Positions 45,005 to 56,759 are shown, counted from the stretch's first letter. The stretch: DNA of 64,000 bases from CAZWSX01 sp964636985 (GCA_964636985.1 CAZWSX010000003.1:248001-312000); one strand, 5' to 3'. Translations and numbers: made by a program. The notes: generated by a model from the sequence alone, not told the origin.

Positions 45005-45751
45005 ATGAAAAGCAAAGACGAAATCGAATTGGAAAAGCAGCGGGCCGCATTGGTGGCAGCGAGCTACGTGAAAGACGGCATGCGAGTCGGCCTCGGTTCC
45101 GGTTCGACGATGGTGTATCTCGTCAAGCGGCTCGGCGAACGGTTACGCAACGAAGGACTCAAGATCGCAGGCGTGCCAACCTCGTCCGGCACGCATCAGT
45201 TGGCGGTCGAAGCGGGCATCCCGCTCATCGAACCCTCGCGCGGCCTGCGATTGGACCTCACCATCGACGGCGCCGACGAGATCGGACCCGGCCTGAGCCT
45301 GATCAAAGGGGGCGGCGCCGCACTCTTTCGCGAGAAGTTAATCGCCTCGGCCTCCGATCAAGTTGTGATCGTGGGCGATTCCTCCAAGACCGTCGCTGTC
45401 TTGGGAGCTTTTCCACTACCCATCGAAGTCGTACCGTTCGCAGCGCCATGGGTTATGGACCAGATCGCGGTCCTCGGGGGCGACCCGATCCTGCGCCACC
45501 GCAAAGATCGGCCCGACGAACCGACCATCACGGACCAAGGCAACTGGGTTGTCGATTGCCGTTTCCGGCAAATACCCGATCCCGTCGGTCTGGCGACTCG
45601 CCTCTCGCGGATCTGCGGAATTCTGGAACACGGCCTGTTCATCGGACTGGCGCACCTGGCAATCGTCGTTGAAGGTGACATGGTCTCGATCACCCAGGTC
45701 GATGGAACCACGCAAAAAACGCCCGTCAGTTCGTTCCTCGCCGGGCAATAA
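45005..45751 (+). CDS. rpiA: Ribose-5-phosphate isomerase A
   Basis: Interconverts ribose-5-phosphate and ribulose-5-phosphate in the pentose phosphate pathway. 248 residues, ATG 45005; the ORF reads 44 codons upstream over the end of the CAP gene without support. Signature motifs: GLGSGSTMVYL (phosphate loop, 29-39), GVPTSSGTHQLA, DLTIDGADE (84-92) and IKGGGAALFREKLIA, with the catalytic Glu and Lys. Confidence 0.96.
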   Translation: MKSKDEIELEKQRAALVAASYVKDGMRVGLGSGSTMVYLVKRLGERLRNEGLKIAGVPTSSGTHQLAVEAGIPLIEPSRGLRLDLTIDGADEIGPGLSLIKGGGAALFREKLIASASDQVVIVGDSSKTVAVLGAFPLPIEVVPFAAPWVMDQIAVLGGDPILRHRKDRPDEPTITDQGNWVVDCRFRQIPDPVGLATRLSRICGILEHGLFIGLAHLAIVVEGDMVSITQVDGTTQKTPVSSFLAGQ

Positions 45752-45838
45752 GGCGGGAAAACGCGGGTGGCGGACCTCGTGGGCAACTGGCTAAAATGAG
45801 GTCCCCGCCACGCTCCCACCTCCCTGCGAGCATTCCCC

Positions 45839-47226
45839 ATGCGATTCGCTTGCCCTGGCTTCTACGATTCCGCATCGCTCACGCGCCGCCAGATGCTGCG
45901 CGCTGGTGTGGCAGGAATCGGCGGGCTGTCGCTGGCCTCGCTGTTGGCGGCCGAGGATGCAGCGCCCAAGCGCAAGAGCAAAGCCAAGCAGGTGATCTTC
46001 TTGCATCAGTGGGGCGGCCCCAGCCATATCGATACATTCGACATAAAGCCCGCCGCGCCGGCCGAAGTGCGCGGGGAGTTCTCGGCAATCTCGTCGAGTG
46101 TTCCGGGAACGCCCGTCTGCGAGCACTTGCCGCGAATGGCAGGTGTGATGAACAAGTTCGCGCAGGTGCGAACGGTGCATCACACCGTCACCAATCACAA
46201 CCCGGCCGGCTACTACATGCTGTCGGGCCACATGCCGCTCACGAACACAACGGTCTTTTTCGACCGACGAGATCTCATGCCGGGTATCGGCGCGATGACG
46301 TCTCGTTTTCGCCCCAGCGACGATCCAGCCGTTCCGTCGTGGGTGAGTTTGCCGTGGGTGATTCGCGACCAATCGCCCACACCAGGCCAAACCGGCAGTT
46401 TCATGGGACGGCGCTACGATGCGCTCACGATCGACCGGAACCCCAATCGCCCTAAGTTCTCGGTCCCTGAATTGGCGTTGCCTGAGAGCGTCTCGGCCGA
46501 ACGATTGGACGACCGTGCCACGCTGCTCTCGCAAATGTCGCAGCAACAACAAAGCCTGGAACGCCTGGTCGGCGACGAAATGTCCGACTATCGCCGCCGC
46601 GCGACCGAGATGCTCACGTCGGAGCGGGTGAAGCAAGCCTTCGATCTGACGCGCGAGAGCGATCGCACGCGCGACGAATATGGCCGCACTACTTATGGAC
46701 AAAGCTGCTTACTCGCCCGTCGGCTGATCGAGGCCGGCGTTCGCTGCGTTTCGGTGTACCATTCGACCGTCATCGGCGGGGACGGCGAAAAAGCCGGTTG
46801 GGACACGCACGCGGAGAACTTCAAGCAACTCAAGGATCGCTTGTTGCCTTCAACCGATCGCACCGTCCCAGCGCTGATGAACGATTTAGCCGAGCGCGGA
46901 TTGCTCGACGAAACGCTTGTAGTTTGGATGGGCGAGTTTGGCCGCGCACCGCGGATCACCAGCACGGCCCAATTCGGCCCCAACGGCCGCGATCATTGGC
47001 CGCGGTGCTACACGGCGTTGTTGGCAGGTGGTGGAATCAACGGCGGTGCGATCTACGGCGCCAGCGATCGGCTCGGTGCCTACCCTTCGAGCGATCCCGT
47101 TCGCCCAGACGACATCGCCGCAACCATCTACTGGGCGCTCGGCATCAAGTACGAGCAAGAGATTCACGACGCCCAGGATCGTCCCGTCCCCGTCTCGCGT
47201 GGGACGGCGCTGACGAAGCTCTTCGG

Positions 47227-47230
<4 letters not shown>
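45839..47230 (+). CDS. DUF1501 domain protein, Tat-exported (second copy)
   Basis: 463 residues. Twin-arginine signal LTRRQMLRAGVAGIGGLSLASLL (RR at 16-17). DUF1501 landmarks: VIFLHQWGGPSHIDTFD, NHNPAGYYMLSGHMP, GWDTHAENFKQLKDRLLP, DETLVVWMGEFGRAPRI and NGRDHWPRCYTALLAGGGINGG. It is a typical member and closer to the family consensus than the copy at 18-19.5 kb. Usually paired with a PSCyt1/PSD1 gene; none is adjacent. The stop overlaps that of the convergent kinase gene by two to three bases. An imperfect inverted repeat (GTGGCGG arms, 45767-45811) precedes the gene. Confidence 0.93.
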
Positions 47231-48873
<1,643 letters not shown>

Positions 48874-48929
48874 TCGCCCGTTCTCCCCCGTCAATTGATC
48901 GTGGTCGAACGCTTCCTCAAGTGCAACGC

Positions 48930-50372
48930 CTACGGCAGAACGCCCTCTAGTTTTCGGCTCAAACTTTCGATCAGGCTTTCAAGGCACCCCGGAGCAGTCG
49001 CGGCGATGATCTCCTGATAGATGCCGTAGCCGAACGTGCTGGCCGTCGGAATGTAGCCCGGCTGCCAATCGTTGGTGTTGGTCGAAATCAAGACCGCCCG
49101 GGGTGCGAAGCGGCGGCGCATTTCAATCTGGAACTTCTGGTACATCTCGCCGGGCGTAAAGATCCAAATCGAGTCGCCTAAGATACCGACCGTGATCTTG
49201 AGTGGATACGATTTGCCGGGCGCCAACAGCTCCAAGCGTGTGAGTTGCCGAGAGCGTTGCTCGATCTCGGCCCGGCAATCGCGCAGTCGGGCAGTATCGC
49301 CTGCGGCGCGGGCCTTCGCTTCTTCGGCGGTCCATTCTTCGCGCTCGCGCTTGGTTTGCTCGATCGTCGGCAGGTCGTGGCGGTAGGGGAGATCGAACGT
49401 CCACTCGTGCCACTGCCAGATGCCTTGCTTGGACAAATCATCCTTCGAAAGCGGCTGGTGCTTCCACGTGCCGAGAATCGCGCCAGAGATGACCGGTCCC
49501 GTGTAACAGAATTCGGTTCCCGCCTTGGGTAACTCCGTCAGCGCAGCCAGTGCCGAAAAGCCAACTTGCCGCCCATTGCGATCGGCGACGGCCGTGTCGC
49601 CGACGTAACCTTCGCGCGGGCCCAGATCGCCCGACGCTCCCTGGAGGAAAAGGCAAACGCCCCCTTCGTTAACTTCGATTGTCTCGCGCATCGCGCCGAT
49701 CCAATCGGGGCTGAGCAGCGTGTTCTCCCAAGCCAGTGTCGTAGGATGGCAGGCGTAGTTAACGAGCGTCGCGAGCGTTTTGCTTTGACTGTTCACAACC
49801 CGCGCGGCGATGATGGTCTCGTCGGCTGAGCCCTCTGGATCGAAGCCGCACACGTAGCCGTCCCGCTGTTCGTCGTAGAAATCGCGGAACCCGGCCAGCG
49901 AGCACTTGCCTGTGCCGTAAACAATCGTCGCCGGTTCCAATCGCGGCTGCACTTCCTTGGCGAGATTCGTCAGGTCGACTGCCAGTTTATCGAGATAGGG
50001 CCCGATCTTGTCACCGCCAGGCAAGTGGCTACGCAATCGCGACATCCATCCCGAGCCGTGCGTATGAGTCAGTGTTACCATTACTTGCTCGGCAGCGATG
50101 CCCGTCGCCTTGGAGATCGATGATCGGATCCGCCGCGTCTCGTCGGCGTCAAGAATGCAGTGGTCGAGCGAGATTACGACATAGCCACTCTTGGCATCGC
50201 CCGATTCGGGCTCGATCCACAATAGCGACGCCTCGAGCGGTCGATGAACGCCCGTCGCTTGATCGTGCAAGGCGGCGCCCCACATCCGGTGATAAATGCC
50301 GACCGGCGGCGTAATGTCGATCCGGCCAATCGCGGCGAGGCAGCGTGTTTGAGGTGTTCTAACGCGGTGCAA
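48930..50372 (-). CDS. Neutral/alkaline ceramidase-like hydrolase
   Basis: About 480 residues. Homology starts at LAAIGRIDITPPVGIYHRMWGA, the ceramidase_alk N-terminus. Other landmarks: TLTHTHGSGWMS (zinc-binding His pair), VNYACHPTTLAWENTLLSPDWIG, FLQGASGDLGPREGY and IFTPGEMYQKFQIEMRRRF. It lacks a signal peptide and the C-terminal domain of true neutral ceramidases, so it belongs to the shorter related hydrolases found in sugar/glycan gene groups. An ATG at 50432 would overlap the MFS gene by 74 bases; the TTG at 50372 overlaps it by 14 and is preferred, but the start is uncertain. Same strand as MFS and dehydratase. Confidence 0.82.
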   Translation of the reverse strand: MHRVRTPQTRCLAAIGRIDITPPVGIYHRMWGAALHDQATGVHRPLEASLLWIEPESGDAKSGYVVISLDHCILDADETRRIRSSISKATGIAAEQVMVTLTHTHGSGWMSRLRSHLPGGDKIGPYLDKLAVDLTNLAKEVQPRLEPATIVYGTGKCSLAGFRDFYDEQRDGYVCGFDPEGSADETIIAARVVNSQSKTLATLVNYACHPTTLAWENTLLSPDWIGAMRETIEVNEGGVCLFLQGASGDLGPREGYVGDTAVADRNGRQVGFSALAALTELPKAGTEFCYTGPVISGAILGTWKHQPLSKDDLSKQGIWQWHEWTFDLPYRHDLPTIEQTKREREEWTAEEAKARAAGDTARLRDCRAEIEQRSRQLTRLELLAPGKSYPLKITVGILGDSIWIFTPGEMYQKFQIEMRRRFAPRAVLISTNTNDWQPGYIPTASTFGYGIYQEIIAATAPGCLESLIESLSRKLEGVLP

Positions 50373-51744
50373 CTTTGGCGTCGTCTTCAAAGAGCGTCTC
50401 CTTCGGATTGAGAAGCCCCCAGCATACCGCATCGATCACCATGATTCCGGCGTACAAAAAGATAATGGAGTTCCAATCGCCTGTCGCCTTGACCAGCTGC
50501 CCGGCAATCAGCGGAAAGAGGGCCGCCCCGAGGTTGCCACACATGTTCATGATGCTGAAAACGGTGGCGACCTGCTTGCCCCCCAGAGCCATCGCCAGGG
50601 TATATCCACTCACGCCGCCGAACGAGACGCTCAGTGCCCCCAGTGTGAGTAAGGCAATACACAGGTAAACATCCGTGACGAAGTAGGCGGCCAAAAACAG
50701 GGCAGCGCTCACGGAAATTCCCGTGACCGCCATCCCTTGCCGGCTCAGGCGGGCGTTCTTAGTCCAAGCGAGCAAGCCATCGGAGCAAAAGCCTCCCAGC
50801 ACGACGCCGACCACCGTGCCGATATTCACCACCGTGGTTAAGTAGCCCGAGTCGCTGGTCGAAAAATTACGCGTCTCTTGCAGGAACGTAGGGAACCACG
50901 TGTTGAAGAAGACCATCCCTGCGGCACGAAAGAACTGCTGGCTATACAACAGCAGCAGCGATGTATCGGTGAAGTATCGGGTCCAGCCGACCCGCGCGGT
51001 TCCCTTGGTCGAAGGCGACACAACCGGCAGCTGTGATGCGGGTAACTGGGACGCGGGTACGGCCCACCAAAACACCACCACCCAAAGCACGCCGGGGATC
51101 GCATAGAGCAGAAACACAAGCCGCCAGCGCTCGGTTTCCCACCACAACGCGTTTGGTTCCAGCATCCGCAAAAGTATGGCCGTCAGCGACGGGGCCATCG
51201 CCGCGCCAAGCATCATGCCGCTCGTCAAAAGGGCCGAACCGCGAGCACGCTCGCCGTCGGGAAAGGTTTGCGATATCGCCTTCGTTGCACACGGAAAAGC
51301 CCCTGCCTGAGCCGCCCCCATGCACCCCCACAAGATCATGAGCGAGGTGTATCCGGTAGCGAAACCAGTGAATGCGGTGGCGACCGACCAGACCAAGCAA
51401 AACAGCAAGATGGCGAAACGGCTTCCCACGCGATCGACAAACCAACCGCTGGGAAGCTGCATCGCGGCGTAGCAAAAAAACCAGATGAACTGGACATTGC
51501 CCATCTGGCCGGCAATGTCCTCAATGTTTAAGTCTCCCGCGATCTCCTTAAGCGGAACACTCAGAGCGAAGCGCTGCAAATAGGCAATCATCGCCATGAC
51601 CGCCAGCAACGCGACAATGCCATAGCGCCAGGGGCTCCCTTCCATGGCGGGCTTGGGCGAGACCAGCTTCGCCTTCTCATCGGACACGCTCGATGGCGAT
51701 TGATACGGATTCAAATCGCGGTTGATCTCACCGGTTTCGCTCAT
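50359..51744 (-). CDS. MFS transporter, anion:cation symporter (sugar-acid) type
   Basis: 461 residues, twelve helices. Begins MSETGEINRDLNPYQSP (planctomycete NPYxSP start). Typical MFS loop GWFVDRVGSRFAIL after helix 2 and WGCMGAAQAGAFPCATKAISQTFP in helix 4, the latter typical of the ACS branch that moves hexuronates and galactonate. FNTWFPTFLQETRNFS also fits. It lies 33 bases after the dehydratase, so sugar-acid uptake is the likely job. Substrate inferred from context. Confidence 0.88.
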   Translation of the reverse strand: MSETGEINRDLNPYQSPSSVSDEKAKLVSPKPAMEGSPWRYGIVALLAVMAMIAYLQRFALSVPLKEIAGDLNIEDIAGQMGNVQFIWFFCYAAMQLPSGWFVDRVGSRFAILLFCLVWSVATAFTGFATGYTSLMILWGCMGAAQAGAFPCATKAISQTFPDGERARGSALLTSGMMLGAAMAPSLTAILLRMLEPNALWWETERWRLVFLLYAIPGVLWVVVFWWAVPASQLPASQLPVVSPSTKGTARVGWTRYFTDTSLLLLYSQQFFRAAGMVFFNTWFPTFLQETRNFSTSDSGYLTTVVNIGTVVGVVLGGFCSDGLLAWTKNARLSRQGMAVTGISVSAALFLAAYFVTDVYLCIALLTLGALSVSFGGVSGYTLAMALGGKQVATVFSIMNMCGNLGAALFPLIAGQLVKATGDWNSIIFLYAGIMVIDAVCWGLLNPKETLFEDDAKVAPR

Positions 51745-51777
51745 TGCTCATCTCACGGGCCAGGCGGATCGTTTGCG

Positions 51778-52956
51778 TTACCAGTCTCCCACGCTCCCAT
51801 CGGCATGGAACACGCGCTGGAGCAACTCTTGCTCGAACGGATGCTTCTTCACTTCGGCTTCGTTGATCGTGATCCCCAGCCCGGGCCGCGTGTTGGGACG
51901 AACGATGCGGCCCTTCTTCTCGACCGTGAAACCTTCCTGCACCACGTCTTGCCGCCAGGGGACATCTTGATGGACGGTCTCGCAAATCGCGTAACTCGGT
52001 TGCGAGAATCCGAACTCAAGCGATGCCGCCGTGCTGACCGGGCCTTGGGGATTGTGCGGTGCCAAGGCAATGCGATAGGCCTCCGCCAGTGCCGCAATGC
52101 GTTTGGCTTCGCTCAATCCGCCGCAGTGCGTGATATCGAGTTGGCACACCGCACAGGCACCGGCCGCGAACAAGTCGCGAAACGCCGCCAAGTGGGTCAC
52201 TCGCTCGCCGGTCGCAATCGGCGTCTTCACAGCGCGGGCAATCGCTGCGAGTCCCTCGACACTTTCGGGCCAACAAGGCTCCTCAAAGAAGTAAAGGTTG
52301 TACGGCTCCAGCGCCTTGGCAAACTGCAAGCCCATCATCGGTGACGGACGGGCGTGGCAGTCGACCATGATGTCGATCGAATCCCCCACCGCCTCGCGCA
52401 TCGCGGCAACAGCGGCTTCGGCCGTGCGAATCGGCCGCAAGCCATCGAGCGGCATCGTCGGCGGAACAGCCATGCTCTTGAAAGCCGTAAAGCCATCGGC
52501 CACTGCTTGCCTTGCCAAGTCGCCAAAGCGTTTGGCGTCGTCGGCCGCCGTTTCGTAAAAGTCCTCCATCTTGCCACCGCCCAAGTGGCAATAAGTGCGG
52601 ACGTAATCGCGAACCGGTCCGCCCCAAAGCTTCGAGCAGGGCAAGCCAGTGACTTTGCCTAGGATGTCCCACAGCGCCAGGTCGATCCCGGCGATCGCGG
52701 TCGAGCGAGTGATCCCGTGGCCGTGCCAGAAGTGCTGGCGATACATCATTTGCCACAGGTGCTCGATCCGCGTCGGATCTTCACCAATTAACAATTGCGA
52801 AAGGTCCTCGATCGCCGCGACGACCCCGCGCGTGTGCCATTCGAGCGTCGCTTCCCCCCAGCCAACGAGGCCGTCCTGGTCGGTAACAACTTTGACGAAC
52901 ACCCAGTTCCGCATCCGGGCGTTGCAAACCAGCGTTTCAATGCGTGTGATTTTCAT
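51778..52956 (-). CDS. Mandelate racemase/enolase-superfamily dehydratase, galactonate-dehydratase-like
   Basis: 392 residues from the ATG at 52956; 50 upstream codons have no support. Metal ligands Asp199 (VDCHARP), Glu225 (FEEPCWPE) and Glu251 (ATGER) and the catalytic His201 and His301 (APHNPQGP) are all present, matching the D-galactonate dehydratase (DgoD) layout. Expected reaction: sugar acid to 2-keto-3-deoxy sugar acid plus water. Followed directly by an ACS-type MFS transporter. The KDPG-type aldolase at 8.6 kb could act downstream if the product is phosphorylated. Exact sugar acid is unproven. Confidence 0.87.
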   Translation of the reverse strand: MKITRIETLVCNARMRNWVFVKVVTDQDGLVGWGEATLEWHTRGVVAAIEDLSQLLIGEDPTRIEHLWQMMYRQHFWHGHGITRSTAIAGIDLALWDILGKVTGLPCSKLWGGPVRDYVRTYCHLGGGKMEDFYETAADDAKRFGDLARQAVADGFTAFKSMAVPPTMPLDGLRPIRTAEAAVAAMREAVGDSIDIMVDCHARPSPMMGLQFAKALEPYNLYFFEEPCWPESVEGLAAIARAVKTPIATGERVTHLAAFRDLFAAGACAVCQLDITHCGGLSEAKRIAALAEAYRIALAPHNPQGPVSTAASLEFGFSQPSYAICETVHQDVPWRQDVVQEGFTVEKKGRIVRPNTRPGLGITINEAEVKKHPFEQELLQRVFHADGSVGDW

Positions 52957-53359
52957 GGAACCAAACCGAAAACGAAGGAAAACGAAGCCGCTAGTGTACG
53001 CAACCCTCGCGGCACAAGCGAGCAAGTTCCACCGAAGTCCTGGAATGATTTGCGACCGAGCACACAGAGAACGCAGAGGGAAGAAGCTCTTCACTTCGCA
53101 AATCAAAAGTCATCCATCAACAATCGAATAATCATTCCCTTGAAAGCAGCGCGTTCAAGGTTGGTTGCCGCACTTCGCACGGACAGGAATGTCCGTGCTA
53201 CTTTTTATTCCCTCTCGGAGTTCTCTGTGCTGGCTGTGGCAAAAATCTGCTCCGAGGCAAGTTTCTGCCAATTTTCTCCTCGCAACTGCCTCCGCTCGCG
53301 ACAAACGATAAAATGCGAATGCGAGTCGTATGCATCGTCCATCTCAAGGGTCACATGGA
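52957..53359. other. 403-base divergent spacer holding the second composite repeat
   Basis: Between the dehydratase start and the flavoprotein start. Contains the composite element copy 2 (53061-53245). The remaining bases, 52957-53060 and 53246-53359, presumably carry the two promoters; no clear box was found. Confidence 0.6.
53061..53245 (-). repeat. Composite intergenic element, copy 2 (inverted relative to copy 1)
   Basis: Read on the minus strand it has, in the order of copy 1: TTTTTGCCACAG end with CAGAGAACTCCGAGAG; the hairpin GCACGGACA-TTCC-TGTCCGTGC (53175-53196 on the plus strand); the AT-rich core (minus strand TGATTATTCGATTGTTGATG and GACTTTTGATTTGCGAAGTGA, 53091-53135); and a distal CTTCTTCCCTCTGCGTTCTCTGTG end. 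The two copies also share AACGCG and AAGTGAA between these blocks. Confidence 0.75.
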
Positions 53360-54589
53360 ATGTTGAACCCCGTTCCGCAACCTGTGATATCGAACGCCGC
53401 GCCGGGACCAGTCGGTTCCCCGTCGTCCCATCTCTCAGGCGATCAGATCCTCGCGAACGCTCGCGCCATGACCAGTTGGCTGCGAACCCGCAACGATGAT
53501 ATCGAAACAGCTCGTCGACTGCCGGCGGACATCGTTTCTCGCCTTCGCCAAGATGGCATCTTTCGGATGAACATGCCTCGCATTTGGGGCGGGCCCGAGA
53601 TGACCTCGATGCAGCAAATCGAAGTCATCGAGGAGCTTTCTCGCGGCGACGCCTCGGTCGGCTGGTGCGCAATGATCGGCTGCGACTCGGGGTTGTACTC
53701 CGGCTACTTAGACGACGCGACCGCGCGCGAACTTTATCCACGGCTCGATATGGTGCAGGCAGGCTGGATTTACCCGGTCGGTTTCGCCTCGCGCGTCGAA
53801 GGAGGCTACGAAGTCTCCGGCTCGTGGATGTTTGGTAGCGGCATCACCCACTGCGACGTCTTGGCGGCGGGATGCCTGGTGGTCGAACACGGCCGCGCCT
53901 GCATTGGCCCCTATGGAAAACCCGAGTGGCGGGTGATGCTGGCACGCCCTAGTGAGTTCGAAATCGTCGACACGTGGGAAACGACCGGCCTCAAGGGAAC
54001 CGGAAGTCTCGATTATCGTTGCAAGCGAGTGTTTGTCCCGGTCGAGCGGTCGTTCAGTTTTCATGAACCGGCCAAACGCGAAGGCGTATTGTGGCGCTGG
54101 CCCGACGCCTTCTTGCGCAAGATGGCCGGCATTCCCCTGGGCGCTGCGCGCGAGGCCATCGACATCGCGTCGGAGATCCTCACGTCCAAGATGGAGTTTC
54201 CCAGCGGGCAGCCTCTTCGCGAAATCGCCCGGGTGCAACTGGCGCTCGCCGAAGCCGAAGCGCTGTTGGGCGCAGCCCGCAGCTATGTGTTCTCGACGCT
54301 CGAACGGCAATGGGAATTGCTCGAGCAAGGGAAAGAACTTGGCAAGAACGAGCGCGCCCACGTCTGGTTGGCTCGCACGAACGCCTTTCAAGCGGCTCGG
54401 GACGTGGTCCGGATCATGTACGACGCCATTGGTGGCAGTGCCATCTACAGTCGAAGAAGCGGTCTCGATCGCCTTTTGCGCGATACGCAGACCATGTGCC
54501 AGCACATCTGCGGCCAGGCCAAGGCTTGGGAAGGAGTCGGCGGCATGCTGCTGGGAGCGGAAAACGCCCCCACGCACCCTTTGCTCTAA
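53360..54589 (+). CDS. Acyl-CoA-dehydrogenase-like flavoprotein (group D monooxygenase type)
   Basis: 409 residues from the ATG at 53360 (AAGGG nine bases upstream); an ATG ten codons earlier is possible. Fold landmarks: LPADIVSRLRQDGIFRMNMPRIWGG, EVIEELSRGDASVGWCAMIG, VEGGYEVSGSWMFGSGITHCDVL, and TWETTGLKGTGSLDY, the flavin-binding middle domain. The C-terminal helices (RDVVRIMYDAIGGSAIYSRRSGLDRLLRDTQTMCQHICGQ) match the type-2 C-terminal domain of HpaB/dibenzothiophene-monooxygenase-like enzymes, with no catalytic Glu for acyl-CoA. So an FMNH2-dependent monooxygenase or desulfurisation role is as likely as dehydrogenation. Confidence 0.85.
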   Translation: MLNPVPQPVISNAAPGPVGSPSSHLSGDQILANARAMTSWLRTRNDDIETARRLPADIVSRLRQDGIFRMNMPRIWGGPEMTSMQQIEVIEELSRGDASVGWCAMIGCDSGLYSGYLDDATARELYPRLDMVQAGWIYPVGFASRVEGGYEVSGSWMFGSGITHCDVLAAGCLVVEHGRACIGPYGKPEWRVMLARPSEFEIVDTWETTGLKGTGSLDYRCKRVFVPVERSFSFHEPAKREGVLWRWPDAFLRKMAGIPLGAAREAIDIASEILTSKMEFPSGQPLREIARVQLALAEAEALLGAARSYVFSTLERQWELLEQGKELGKNERAHVWLARTNAFQAARDVVRIMYDAIGGSAIYSRRSGLDRLLRDTQTMCQHICGQAKAWEGVGGMLLGAENAPTHPLL

Positions 54590-54815
54590 CGCAACTTGCC
54601 GCCGCAAGCCCGCTTATTCTTTTGGTGGCGGGCATCTCCCGCGTTTAACAAAATCGCAGCCGGCCGCGCAAAATCATGAAAACTGCATGACAATTGGCCT
54701 TGCGTTGTAACTTCTTCCGTTCTCCACGGGCTCGGCTGGGGATACAAACCGCGTCGGAAATCGAAGGGCCCCTCATGGGCCTATTTACCGCTCTCGACGC
54801 GGAGGGATACTCGCC

Positions 54816-56759
54816 GTGCAACTTACGAACCGAACCTGCTTGTACCTTTGGTCCATTGCCGCCGCGGCCGTCGCCGTGATGGCCGCCGACACCGCACTGG
54901 CACAATCGCCAATGCGTCGAACCCGCACTCAATCGGGGGCGATGATTCGTCCGCGAACCGTCCAAGACGGCGACGAGGAAGGCTCCGACGGCGCCAGCAT
55001 GCCTCGCTCGATGCGTTCGAGCGCGGCCGTGGTCGAAGTGGAAGGGACGCTCAAGCGCAACACGGGCGCCCGCCGCGACGAATCCCCTTACTGGCTCATG
55101 GAAAAGGGCGTCGCCAAGTTCCTGGTAAGCCCAGGTGCTGGCGTCGACCTCGAAGAATACGAAGGCCAACGCATCGTCCTCCAAGGACGCAAGCAAAAGA
55201 TGCCGGGCGAGATGACGCCCAAGCTGGTGGTGGCCGCGGCCGAACGCAAGGCCTCGCGAATCGCTCGCCAACGCGACGAAGCTACCGAAGAAACGATCGA
55301 TGAGGACGTCGAACTCGCTTCGATGGAAGAAGATATCCCGACGCTTAATGAAGAAGTTTCACGCAGCGATCGCCCGACGGGCTCGTCGGTGAAGCGCCGC
55401 ATGGTGGCCCACGAGATGGAGGGTGAAGAATTCGTCGAGGAACGCCCTGTCATGCGAACCGCCCGCACCAACAAGAAGATGGTGCGTGGTTCGGCTGCCG
55501 CGGCAATGCAAAGTGAAGTCGTTTACGAAGACGGCGGCCCCGAATACTACGGCGATGGCCCCTACATGGACGAGGGGGGCTTCAACTTGGGCTGCGGCAG
55601 CTGCGGCGATTTCTGCAACGGCTGCCTGCCAGGCGACTATGGTTATGGCCTGCAAGGCGGGCTGTACATGCGAGCCGAATACCTCCACTGGTGGACCAAG
55701 GGGATGACGACGCCCGCGCTTGTCACCACTTCGACCGACACCGCTCTCAATTCGACCAACGGGCAACGCACCGGAGCGACCGACGCGCCCAACACGACGG
55801 TCCTGTTCCCGACCGACCGGCTGTTCGATACCTCGCGCAGCGGTGCTCGAATCATGGTCGGCATGTGGCTCGACCCTTGCCACCAACACGCGATCGAAGG
55901 CGAGTACTTCGGCCTCGGTCAAACGACCACCCGCTACTCGAACGAGGCCAATGGCCGTACCGGAAGCCTGGTCATCATGCGTCCCTTTGTTCAAGTCGGT
56001 GGCTTGAATGGTGCCGGCAACGCTCCCGCGGAAACGGGGAACTCAGCCGAAATCGTCTCGTTCCCCAACGTCGCCAGCGGCAGCATCGATGTCGTCGCCA
56101 CCAACCGCTTCCAAGGTGCCGGCCTGTGGGTCAATCGCCTTATGTCGTGCGGCGCCGATTGCGATCGCCAATACCAATTCGGTTTCAACTACGGTTGGCG
56201 ATATCTGCGGTTGGATGACGACATCAGCATCACCGAGAGCGTGACCAACCTGCAAAACGATGCCAACAACACCGGCACCGATTCCTTCCAAACGAAGAAC
56301 GTTTTCAACGGCTTTGTGTTTGGCCCGAACTTCGCAACCCGCTGGAACTGCTGGTCGCTGCAAGGGAACATGCGAATTGCGATCGGCAGCACCCGCAGCA
56401 CTGCTCGCGTCAGCGGCACGCTCAACAGCGACGGAACCGTGTTCAACGATCGCGGGATCCTGCTGGTGCAAACCTCGAACTTCGGCGATTACTCGCGAAG
56501 CGACTTCGCCGTCGTCCCTGAAATGAATCTCCTCCTAGGCTATCAACTCAATCCGTGCTGGCGAGCCGTCCTCGGCACCAGCCTGGTCTACTGGCCCAAG
56601 GTCTACCGAGCCGGCAGCATCATCAACACCGACGTGAATACCGACTTCCTCGACAACACCGTGCAAAACATCAACGGGTTGCAACGCCCCGACTTCCGCT
56701 GGATCAGCGACGACTTCTGGGCTTACGGCGTGAGCGTCGGCCTCGAAGCCCGCTGGTAA
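54816..56759 (+). CDS. BBP7 family outer-membrane beta-barrel protein with N-terminal extension
   Basis: 647 residues from a GTG with GGAGGG nine bases upstream. Sec signal ending TALAQS near 31. Residues ~73-145 (VEVEGTLKRNTG ... YWLMEKGVAKFLV ... EYEGQRIVLQG) look like a small OB-type beta domain. An acidic stretch (155-240) and a Cys cluster (CGSCGDFCNGC, 260-270) follow. The BBP7 barrel starts near 280 (GLQGGLYMRAEYLHWWTKGM) and ends in aromatic SVGLEARW, a C-terminal pattern for outer-membrane insertion. Role unknown; surface exposed. Ends at a strong terminator. Confidence 0.88.
   Translation: MQLTNRTCLYLWSIAAAAVAVMAADTALAQSPMRRTRTQSGAMIRPRTVQDGDEEGSDGASMPRSMRSSAAVVEVEGTLKRNTGARRDESPYWLMEKGVAKFLVSPGAGVDLEEYEGQRIVLQGRKQKMPGEMTPKLVVAAAERKASRIARQRDEATEETIDEDVELASMEEDIPTLNEEVSRSDRPTGSSVKRRMVAHEMEGEEFVEERPVMRTARTNKKMVRGSAAAAMQSEVVYEDGGPEYYGDGPYMDEGGFNLGCGSCGDFCNGCLPGDYGYGLQGGLYMRAEYLHWWTKGMTTPALVTTSTDTALNSTNGQRTGATDAPNTTVLFPTDRLFDTSRSGARIMVGMWLDPCHQHAIEGEYFGLGQTTTRYSNEANGRTGSLVIMRPFVQVGGLNGAGNAPAETGNSAEIVSFPNVASGSIDVVATNRFQGAGLWVNRLMSCGADCDRQYQFGFNYGWRYLRLDDDISITESVTNLQNDANNTGTDSFQTKNVFNGFVFGPNFATRWNCWSLQGNMRIAIGSTRSTARVSGTLNSDGTVFNDRGILLVQTSNFGDYSRSDFAVVPEMNLLLGYQLNPCWRAVLGTSLVYWPKVYRAGSIINTDVNTDFLDNTVQNINGLQRPDFRWISDDFWAYGVSVGLEARW

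Noticed and set aside
45767..45811. Inverted repeat GTGGCGG-CCTC / GAGGTCCCCGCCAC before the second DUF1501 gene as a terminator for rpiA
   Set aside because: Arms are imperfect (two unpaired bases) and there is no T run. It may be a weak palindromic repeat only.
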